Assembly: GCA_025529335.1 (NCBI GenBank)
Contig: JAMYHX010000646.1
Location: 1-19,472 of the forward strand
Length of the DNA: 19,472 nucleotides
From: Rhizopus sp. PT2906
Lineage: Eukaryota > Mucoromycota > Mucoromycetes > Mucorales > Rhizopodaceae
Direction: 5' to 3'
Under the pieces are notes generated by a model. That model was given only the letters and a program-made list of their open reading frames with translations, ran no database searches and was not told the DNA's origin. The position numbers were made by a program, and so were the translations under genes. This document shows, piece after piece, positions 1 to 7,400 of the stretch (the first letter of the stretch is position 1; every line of letters starts with the position of its first letter).

Positions 1-1
1 C

Positions 2-847
2 GATGGAACAAGACCAAATGTCCTTTATGAACCTGTAAATGAATCTTTGCAGCAGCCACCTATAATTGTTGAAGTGCAAACAACAGTTGACACCGAGTTC
101 ATGAACCGAGCAGTACACTACTGCGTTATGGCTTATCGTCGCTACAAAACCTTACCTATGTTGCTCATTTTTGCCACCAACACCACAACTATACCTACAG
201 ACAATATGCATCGATCAAATGTCTTTTGTGGTCTGTCTCTGCCCTGCGAATATTGGGCGAAAAAATGCTATTTGATCAACCTCGCCAGTGCTTCCTCTGT
301 CTCTATCAATATTCATGAACCATTTCAAGCATTGTCAATGTTTTTACTCAATCAACAAACTTGTCTTTTGGAAAGCAATTCATGGAAGGATCCAACAATG
401 CGACGATTATTTCAAATTGCGAGAGATGCTCTGCAGCAATCCATTGAACGCGAAACGGAGCTTTTGGATGCAATCACCAGTATTTGCGATGCCAGCATCA
501 AACATTATGAACAAATATTGAACACTGCAGAACGTTTACAATATGACTCCCCAAATATCCGTCAGGAAGTTGTTTGTGGAATGCAAAAATTACAGCAAGT
601 CAAACGACGTTTTGAAGAAGTTGATAGTCTTCAGGAACCGACAGATCAAGGCAATCTTGCAACAAGTGCAGACGAGGAAAGATACCAAAATACCATGGAA
701 TTTGTTGAAAAATACAAGACAACGAGGAAGCGAATGAATTGGCGCGACTGTCATAAGCAGTTGACGCAAAAATCTAATGTGATCAAATACAAGAATCCCG
801 AAGTGTTACGTGTTCAATTTAGCAGATTTAAGAAAAGCGATCGGTAG
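2..847 (+). CDS. PD-(D/E)XK nuclease-like protein, 5'-truncated by window edge
   Basis: The reading frame is open from the first bases of the window to TAG at 845-847, so the N-terminus lies outside. Visible residues begin D-G-T-R (D codon 2-4), then, 22 residues on, PPIIVEVQ (E codon 71-73, Q codon 77-79). A D followed by a beta-strand carrying E-x-Q (in place of E-x-K) is the active-site layout of Rpn/PDDEXK-type restriction-like nucleases. The following segment (AVHYCVMAYRRY, LPMLLIFATN) matches the helix-strand after that core. The last ~140 residues are helical, charged and lysine/arginine-rich, with no recognised domain. An AATAAA at 891-896 follows the stop. A homologous, degenerate gene faces it on the other strand (997-1608). 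Biochemical function is unknown; nuclease activity is inferred from the motif only. Confidence 0.7.
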   Translation, partial: DGTRPNVLYEPVNESLQQPPIIVEVQTTVDTEFMNRAVHYCVMAYRRYKTLPMLLIFATNTTTIPTDNMHRSNVFCGLSLPCEYWAKKCYLINLASASSVSINIHEPFQALSMFLLNQQTCLLESNSWKDPTMRRLFQIARDALQQSIERETELLDAITSICDASIKHYEQILNTAERLQYDSPNIRQEVVCGMQKLQQVKRRFEEVDSLQEPTDQGNLATSADEERYQNTMEFVEKYKTTRKRMNWRDCHKQLTQKSNVIKYKNPEVLRVQFSRFKKSDR

Positions 848-890
848 TTTTTCTTCTGCCCACTCCTGCCTCTATAGCAAAGAAAACATG

Positions 891-896
891 AATAAA
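891..896 (+). promoter_or_regulatory. poly(A) signal AATAAA
   Basis: A canonical AATAAA lies 44 nt after the stop codon of the plus-strand PD-(D/E)XK-like gene, a normal spacing for a fungal 3' end. Confidence 0.5.
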
Positions 897-996
897 ACCT
901 TTGAATTACTTTCAGTTATAACAGTATCAAAATAGGAGAGTGCTTATTTAAACAATATTATGCACTTTTCAAAAGTAGGAATACTTTTAATCAGAT

Positions 997-1608
997 TCAA
1001 AAATTATCTTCAAAAATTGGCTTGAATGTGTCATATAGATACTGGAGGGCAGGGTTGTGCAGTTTATTAAGCGTTACAATTGTCCGTTTATCTTGCAGAA
1101 GAATCATTGATAAAGCAACAAGTTCATTTAAATTTTCGTTTTTGCAAGTACTTTGGCTGATAGATTGTTCCGATATTAATAGACATTTACTTGACCATGC
1201 GGTATTCGGCAAGTAAAACAAATACGGTTTGCTCTCTGACGGAACAAACGAGTCCAAAAATGGCTTCGACAACTTGTCAGAAGAAATAAACAATATGACT
1301 GGGAGCTGTTTACTTTGCTGATAAACCTGAAAACATTGGTCAATGGCATTCATCATTGAATCTTGATTAGTACATGGCTGAAATCGTAAAATGATTGGTG
1401 GTAAAGCAGAATAAACCTCCAAGCGTGACAAATAGGTAATGCTTATTCCATTTGCAAGAAGTTGAGCAGAGTGAGCCGAATAAGTATTTTTATCGACGTT
1501 CAGTAAATTCTTAGTTATAATATCAATGATATTTTGATCTTCGGCTAAAATCTTGCAAATCCGTTCATCGTTCAAGCAGTTATTACAGGAGACTTGGTGG
1601 ACAGACAT
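997..1608 (-). CDS. Catalytically degenerate paralogue of the PD-(D/E)XK-like protein
   Basis: This 203-residue protein starts at ATG 1606-1608 (MSVHQVSC) and stops at 997-999. The frame runs 70 codons further upstream to 1818, but that part is translated minisatellite, so the inner ATG is preferred. It aligns with the plus-strand neighbour. Shared features are PPII...Q (residues 70-77), a Cys and Tyr in the next helix, LP before the hydrophobic strand, an L-P...W..KC.LI block, and ALSM.LL near the end. The two acidic positions of the neighbour's motif are changed: D is N53 (codon 1450-1452) and E is R75 (codon 1384-1386), while Q77 remains. The C-terminal charged extension of the neighbour is absent. 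It is either a pseudoenzyme under selection for another role or a decaying copy with its frame intact. Whether it is expressed cannot be judged. Confidence 0.55.
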   Translation of the reverse strand: MSVHQVSCNNCLNDERICKILAEDQNIIDIITKNLLNVDKNTYSAHSAQLLANGISITYLSRLEVYSALPPIILRFQPCTNQDSMMNAIDQCFQVYQQSKQLPVILFISSDKLSKPFLDSFVPSESKPYLFYLPNTAWSSKCLLISEQSISQSTCKNENLNELVALSMILLQDKRTIVTLNKLHNPALQYLYDTFKPIFEDNF

Positions 1609-1641
1609 GATAAAAAGTTTTGCAAGGCGAAGTTGTTTTGA

Positions 1642-1831
1642 CCGTAACTTTGAGGATCCGCCATCCAATAAACATGGTGCATGCGAAAGAATCCGTAACG
1701 TATCCGTAACATAACCGTAACATAACCGTAACGTAGCCGTAACGTAGCCGTAACGTAGCCGTAACTTTGAGGATTCGTCATCCAATAAACATGGTGCATG
1801 CGAAAGAATCCGTAACATAGCCGTAACATAC
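1642..1831. repeat. 11-bp minisatellite nested in a duplicated 51-bp unit
   Basis: The heptamer CCGTAAC occurs ten times, at 1642, 1693, 1704, 1715, 1726, 1737, 1748, 1759, 1810 and 1821. From 1693 to 1759 the spacing is exactly 11 bp (six full units, CCGTAACGTAG or CCGTAACATAA type), and again between 1810 and 1821. The two 51-bp spacings (1642-1692 and 1759-1809) are a direct duplication with only two C/T differences. The array lies 34 bp upstream of the start codon of the minus-strand gene, where its promoter or 5' UTR should be. Because 11 is not a multiple of 3, three units encode an 11-residue peptide repeat in any open frame, which explains the spurious open frames over it. Confidence 0.9.
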
Positions 1832-1917
1832 CTTCACACAAGGCTTTTTTAATAATAAAGGACCTCTTTTTTTTGCATATCGCTTTCATAAACAAAAACA
1901 TACTATGCATGTAGGCT

Positions 1918-2300
1918 TTATAGCCTTTCTTTGTTAAGACACTTACCAAAACACTTGGCAGAATGAGATACAAAGCCTTTGAAATCACTTAAATATAGAC
2001 TATCACATGTTTCACTGATCCTAGTCATTAATGTTTCTTTTTCCAGGAACCTGTTTCGCTTAACTTTGCTCTTGACAACGGACTAGAACTGCTCAATTGG
2101 ATTCAGCTCGGGGAAATATGGAGGAAGATATACAAATCCGTATCCTCGAGAGTGAATATACTTTCCTATACCAGTTGAGCTATGGATTGGTGCGTTATCC
2201 ATGACAAGATAATGTCCCTTCATTTCTGGGTACTTGTCCATTTCATCAAGAGTTGCCTTCACAAAGCTCAAACAATGACCTGTCACTGTTCCTGGATGTT
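1918..2300 (-). pseudogene. Tc1/IS630-like DDE transposase fragment (DDE_3 type), nonsense-broken
   Basis: On the minus strand the frame reads G-T-V-T-G-H..., then LVMDNAPIHSS (the second catalytic Asp), then YLPPYFPELNPIEQF (the proline-rich block with the final catalytic Glu). These are hallmark C-terminal motifs of Tc1/mariner/IS630-superfamily transposases. After IEQF the codon expected to be Trp is TAG (2083-2085); translation beyond it continues sensibly (SVVKSKVKR..., ending near CLNKERL) to TAA at 1918-1920. The open frame extends back to 2373, but residues before GTVTGH (about 2292) do not look like transposase. The N-terminal DNA-binding part and the first catalytic Asp are missing. 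No inverted repeats were recognised. It is a dead remnant. Confidence 0.85.
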
Positions 2301-2349
2301 TATTCATTAAGAATTGAGTGCGAGAACTAATTGTTTCGGTAGCAAATAG

Positions 2350-2715
2350 CTCCTCATCAACAACAAGATCCATGTAGATGCCAGTGGCATAGCCAAGAGA
2401 TATGGGTTTTGGAACAAGAATGAGAAGCAGCTGTCAATAATCGTGGGAGAACTTATGGCGATTTGGTTTGCGCTACAAGCTCATGCACAAAGATTCCGAG
2501 ATCAAACGATTCACATATATTCCGACAACCGTACAGCTTTTAAGTATGCCGCGAAGGCGGGTGGAACCACTTCCCCCACACTGCAGCTGATTGCTCTAGA
2601 GATACAAGACATATGCAATCAGCACAACCTGACAGTAATTTACCAGCACATCCCAGGAGCAATGAATACAGCAGCCAGCGCCCTAAGCCGAATGTCTCAA
2701 TTATTCCACAATTAG
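2350..2715 (+). pseudogene. DIRS RNase H domain fragment
   Basis: The frame opens after a TAG at 2347-2349. It shows I-H-V-D-A-S (first catalytic Asp), V-G-E-L-M-A-I (catalytic Glu) and IYSDNRTA (second Asp), then a GG.TS.TLQL..L..I block and PGAMNTAASALSRM. In active elements the last motif is N..AD.LSR. Here the Asp position is Ser, so a fourth catalytic residue is lost. The fragment ends at TAG 2713-2715. It is the RNase H portion of the retrotransposon polyprotein, without any RT upstream. Confidence 0.8.
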
Positions 2716-2719
2716 AGCC

Positions 2720-3106
2720 TACCACATTGGGCTGCCAACGAATTGCACAGGAATGGAATGTCAGTCTTAAGATAGATGCGTTTGCCGACGACACCAACAA
2801 GAAGTTGAAAAGGTACTGATCATGAAAGATTGATCTCAGAGCAGAGAGAACAGATGCTTTCCAGCAAACATGGCCTATGAAGGGCCTCTTCCTACACCAC
2901 CTTGGAAGCTGATACCGCAGGTGTTGAAGAAAATCAATCAAGATCGAGTGCAAGATTCTGTAATGGTGACTCCAACATGGTCAACACAATTTTTGTGGCC
3001 AATGGTATTGAAACGCAACAAGATGGAACCACTAGTCTTCAACTTGAAGAATTTCTCAGTAACCGCCTGGAGATTGTCAAGTGCTGGCAGGACACGGCAG
3101 AATTGA
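2720..3106 (+). pseudogene. DIRS post-RNase H region, frameshifted
   Basis: One frame carries a CQRIAQEW...IDAFADDTNKKLKRY block to 2819, then stops followed by K-I-D-L-R-A-E-R-T-DAFQQTWPMKG. The reading then moves to another frame from about 2870 for PPWKLIPQVLKKI and TPTWSTQFLWPMVL. These blocks (ID.FA...N..L..Y, DAF...W, PPW.LI..VL, W....F.PM) follow RNase H in DIRS-like polyproteins. Ends at the stop at 3104-3106. Confidence 0.65.
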
Positions 3107-3503
3107 GTCAGTCTACGGCTCAACACTTACCCAATCTACTAGAAAGTCAACATCAGACAATTACAACATACATTGGAAGAACTGGGTGGTATGGTGCTTA
3201 TCACGAAACCCAAAGAAAGGCCCTCTCCACTACGATCCACTCCTAGTGGTGGAATATCTGGTGTCGCTAAGCTCTCTTTCATTACAACACTTGAATGTAG
3301 TCCGCTCGGCGATCGCCTCGGTATATCGAGTCGTGCATGCTCAAGAGCCGAGCTTGGGTAATGACGTCTTGATTCAGCAATTTTTCAAGGCTAGGAAGAG
3401 AACAAGAAACAAGTTACCAAACAGAAATCAGGATATCTCTGATATCGATCCAATATTGATTCTAGTGGAAAATTGGGGGGTGCTACCAAGGACTTTCCCT
3501 TAG
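3081..3503 (+). pseudogene. DIRS tyrosine recombinase, N-terminal core-binding region
   Basis: The frame shows STRKSTSDNYNIHWKNWVVW, then DP.LVVEYLVSL, SLQHLNVVRSAIASVYRVVH and a KARKRTRNKLP block. This is the alpha-helical core-binding (SAM-like) part typical of tyrosine recombinases in DIRS elements. It breaks at a run of six G (3475-3480). The reading that should follow N-W-G (A-T-K-D-F-P-L-D-K) is found in another frame, so a small indel in the G run caused the frameshift. Confidence 0.7.
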
Positions 3504-4301
3504 ACAAACTACAGAAGAAGGCGCTAGTACTTTTGACAATTGCAACTATGTGGCGGCCGAGGTCTGATTTGGGGAATCTTCATCGAGATGTCACCTTCGC
3601 AGAATTCGAGGGAAAAATAATCGGTGCCACATTGATTGCACGCCAACCAAAAGCAAGTAAGATTGGAATAATGATGAACGAGAATCTTTGCCCTGTACGA
3701 ACTTTGCATGCGTTCATCCAGCGGACGTTCCACATACACCATGATTTAGAAGACGATCACGCTCTTTTTTTTGGCTCATATCGCACACAACAAATACGGA
3801 GCACGATCAATTAGACCCAAGACTGTTAGCGTATGGTTGGAAGAAATTATGAAGATGGCAGGAATCGACATAACATGATTCAAGGCACATTCTCTCCGTT
3901 CCGCGTTCATCACCAAAGCAGCTATGGCTGGTGTTCATATTAAAAATATCAAATTGCATGCTAACTGGAGTTTAAACAATTCAATCTTCAAAGACTACTA
4001 TTACAGATCAGGAAATCAACACACCAGGGGCGCTACGATTGTGGACACGGTCTTCGGAAACATTACCAAGAAGATAACCACATCCAAAGTCGGATTGGAG
4101 GCAACGGCAATTGTGGTAGGTGCGACCCACAATAGCAATGTTGCCGAAAAGACGACAAAGGATGTGGTGGCTGCCCAGCCCTGGTATCGAAAGTTTTTTC
4201 TAGGTCCCGCCCAAGTTACCATGGTTTCCTCATCCAAGACGCATGCATGGAGAAAGAAAAGAAAAAGAGAAAAAGAAAAGAATAAAGCTGGCTTAAAATA
4301 A
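3473..4301 (+). pseudogene. DIRS tyrosine recombinase, catalytic region in two frames
   Basis: The first part (to 3814) holds KKALVLLTIATMWRPRSDLG, with the first catalytic Arg, and ATLIARQPKASKIG. Near 3795 the frame changes, and R-S-I-R-P-K-T-V-S-V-W-L-E-E-I-M continues. A TGA at 3876-3878 interrupts it just before FKAHSLRSAFITKAA, which has the H-x-x-R box. Then HANWSLNNSIFKDYYY holds the likely nucleophilic Tyr. The frame stays open to 4301, but the last ~60 residues (Lys/Arg-rich, after about 4120) are not recognisable. Active-site residues are still readable, but no continuous protein can be made. Confidence 0.75.
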
Positions 4302-4483
4302 ATTTCCCTCGGTAAAGAAGCCTCTTTTTCTCTTTTTCTCTCTCTCTTTTTTTTTGTGTTGTGTGTGTGGGGAACAAATCAACGTTGATTATCATGCAAA
4401 AAAAAAAAAAAAAATAAACACTGAATCTGAATCAGGGTACACCGCGGAGACATAAATATTTATTTACAACACTATAATACATA
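4302..4483. other. Low-complexity spacer between DIRS remnant and myosin gene
   Basis: Holds a pyrimidine tract with TCTC repeats and a T run (about 4320-4355), a GTGTGT stretch, a perfect 14-bp palindrome AATCAACGTTGATT at 4377-4390, an A tract from about 4398, and the myosin 3' end signals. No gene seen. Confidence 0.6.
4459..4464 (-). promoter_or_regulatory. poly(A) signal of the myosin gene
   Basis: TTTATT on the plus strand is AATAAA on the minus strand, 19 nt after the myosin stop codon. Confidence 0.5.
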
Positions 4484-7400
4484 TCACAAGCTTCCTGGTT
4501 CTTCTACAATCATTTCCTTTCGTTTAGTTTCATAAAGAGCAGCTTCTAATTGAATGAGCTGACGAAGACGTTTAAGTTGCATCCATGCTGGTAAATAAAG
4601 ATATTCTGTCACTTTACGCGAACTGGGTATTTCAAATGGTGCAGACGTATCCAAGGGAACTAGATCTAGTAGTAATACATTATTACCTCCAGATATTACA
4701 CGATTGGCAACTTCCTTAAGTATTTCAGGTTTGATAGGGGTTTCATAGTCAAGAAGATGGTATTGGGAAATAAGCTTTTGAATTTGAGTTGGAGATAGAA
4801 CCCAGCAAACGTCATATATATTTTCAATATCTTCCAGACTGGCCTTTTTTAATTGAAGTAACTTGGTAGCTTGGGTGAGATGCTCTAGTTGAAGTACCCC
4901 TTCAGGTATGTCATGCTTCTTGCACCATTCCTCAATACGAGAGATGTTGTATTGAATTTGCATGGCTAGATAAATCATTAAACATCATTCATTCCCTATT
5001 CTATTATATTCCATTCTATTCTATTTTACCTCGCTTCCAAGATGAAAAGTTTTTTCGCATCAACAAATCATTAAACGACATGGTTCCAGTCATTTTCAAA
5101 ACTTCTGTTAGAACCTGACGAATGGTCGATGGTTCAATAGAGTAACATGTCATCGTTTTGTGCACCTTGTGTAAGAATGCCAGCAAGTCATCCATGTTGT
5201 ATGCAGGTTCACTGTGGGTCATAAAGAGTCTATTTAGGAATCTACCAGAGTCATTTGTGATAAAGCCTGGTAGCGATTGGCTCTCGATGACAGCAGGAAT
5301 AACCATCTTGCTATACCGCTTTTTGATTTCCTTGACAAGGATTTGATAGATATTGTCTTCGAGACACTGTAGCTCGTGTTTGATGTCTTGAGTTAGCTTT
5401 TCAAATTCTCTCCAACTGATAGAGTGACCTCCTTCATGCAATTCCTTTTGGAGTTGTTGCTCTGTTTGGATAATAGTAGACAAAAGCTCATGTGTGTTTG
5501 TTAACCAAAAAGAACATGGTACAAAAGCATCCTCTCCATTAAATGTCTACAAGAGGCAAAGTCAATGACAAGTTCAACAATCTAGCTTACTTACCAAACA
5601 TTGTTTATGAATAGCGTCAATGACAGCAAAAACCAAGTTCTCTGATTCACGATGGTGCCTAATTCTCCACATGCCCTTCACACATAGACCAATGATGTGC
5701 GCAGGAAACACAATTTCTTTGATTGAGGGAGGATTCTTTGTACTAGGCAAGGGAATCTTTAATGATCTGACGAGCCCACTCAAGATTTCTTCCTGGAGCG
5801 GTTCCTCTTGGCGAAGGATAGAGTTAATCTATGTCACAGAAAGCAAATCAGCCTTTCGTTATCATTTTGGGTATATCTTTTTTCTCTTACCTCTTCCTCA
5901 GGATCACCCGAAATGGTATTTAATCGACCCGCTTGACCGTTTATACCATACAGACCAAGTGAGGTAGGTCTAGGGGTCTTACCGTTGCTCAACTCTTCCG
6001 CCAATCGAATTCGATCGATGGAAGACTTGGCACCTACAGCACCTACTTCAACAGAGCTATTTCTGCGTGTTTTCCTGTTAGTCAACAGAGTTGTCTGCTT
6101 CAGAGGTTCCTCTGCGCTAAATGATGGCTGTCTTCCACGCATAGGTGATGGTGATAAAGTTCGATTGCCATTTCTTGCAGGAGATAAAGAATCCTGCTTT
6201 CTTGTGCTGTGCATAGCTCTTGCTAACTGAGCCTTTAAAGCAGTGATCTGTTGCTTTAACTCGGCTACTTCGCTCGCATTTTCGTCCTTTGTAGGCTTTG
6301 CTTCCTCCCTTTGTTGCTGCAGTTTCATCTTTTCCTTTTCGAGTTGTTCCTTGAGCATATTTGTTTCTTTTGTCAGTTTTTGTACTTTTTCAAGAGTAGA
6401 TGCATGCTCTGATTTGATCTTGTCATGCTCTTCCTGAAGTAGCTCGTAGCTTGTCTTTAGTTCTTTCAGACTGTGTTCAACCTCTTTGGATAATTTCTCC
6501 ATCTTTTCATATCTTTCAGTGGTATGTTGTAACTGAGCTTCTAAATGTACTGCCTTTTGATCTGATGCTGTCTTTTCGGCCTTTAAGGTAGCAATTATTT
6601 GATTTAACTCGACTACCTTGTTTTCAAGCTTATACGACACTTCCTTGAAGTGGTTTGCAGACTTGGCCTCTAATCTTAAATTAACAAGCTGCTTTTGAGC
6701 AGTTCGGCGACGAATACAGGACTGTAAGAGTACGATGTGTGCAATCTGAGACTTGTACCATTTACGAGCAAGCCTATATATCAAAAATACAGATTGAGGT
6801 GTGAGACAAATAAGGTTATATAGTCACTTACATTCCTCTGGCATGACGTTGGATCTGTATAGCAGCATGATGCTCTTGCAAATTCTTGTGTACTTTGCGT
6901 GCTTGACGGCTACGAATGGCTTATGAAGATTATGTGAGTCATACAAGAGCAACACAATCCATGTACAAAAAAAAAATACCTGTCTGAAGTCTGATGATAA
7001 AGTCCTTTTTAGATACAAATGCCTTGTGAGCAATATATCGTCTAAAGTTCGTTTGAATAATGATAGCTGCCTTGTTTTGTCGAAGCTCTTGCAATTTATG
7101 TGCAGCCAGTTTTTGACGCGCGAGACATTGAAGCTGAATAATCAATGTTTGGAGACGTACATAACGTCGACGATAGACGAAACGTCTCATGTTCTTTTGA
7201 AGAACAATGGCACAAGCATCATATCTGTCCGATCTTAACTTTTCCATATAGGCAAGCTGACCAGCACGGAAGAAGATTTTAGTTTCACCAATTTGGTATT
7301 TATCCGTGTCCTTGATGCAGCTGTCTAGAACAAGCTGACAGAGAGATCTAATGTCATTTGTTTCCCACTGTTTTGATGGAACAAGGGCATAATAACGTTC

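Larger units (their letters stand above)
2350..4301 (+). mobile_element. Degenerate 5'-truncated DIRS-like retrotransposon (RNase H + tyrosine recombinase)
   Basis: Conserved blocks appear in the order expected for a DIRS-order element but in changing frames: RNase H (about 2350-2715), the post-RNase H domain (about 2720-3106), the tyrosine recombinase N-terminal region (3081-3480), the first catalytic part (3473-3800) and the second catalytic part (about 3795-4120). The frame changes near 2715, 2870, 3080, 3475 and 3795, and there are in-frame stops (TGA 3876-3878; TGAs near 2818-2826). Gag and reverse-transcriptase palm domains are absent, so the 5' part was lost. RNase H plus tyrosine recombinase without a DDE integrase separates DIRS from Gypsy/Copia. 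Terminal repeats were not identified, so the outer limits are approximate. The left end abuts the DDE transposase remnant between about 2300 and 2350. Confidence 0.8.

Noticed and set aside
1642..1831. CRISPR-like array
   Set aside because: Units of 11 bp with no spacers, in a eukaryotic context; it is a minisatellite.
1572..1988. 138-codon minus-strand open frame
   Set aside because: Mostly translated minisatellite and the antisense of the transposase tail in another frame; the 11-bp unit keeps several frames open.
2902..3246. 114-codon plus-strand open frame
   Set aside because: Overlaps the DIRS blocks in a frame without any DIRS motif; a shadow.
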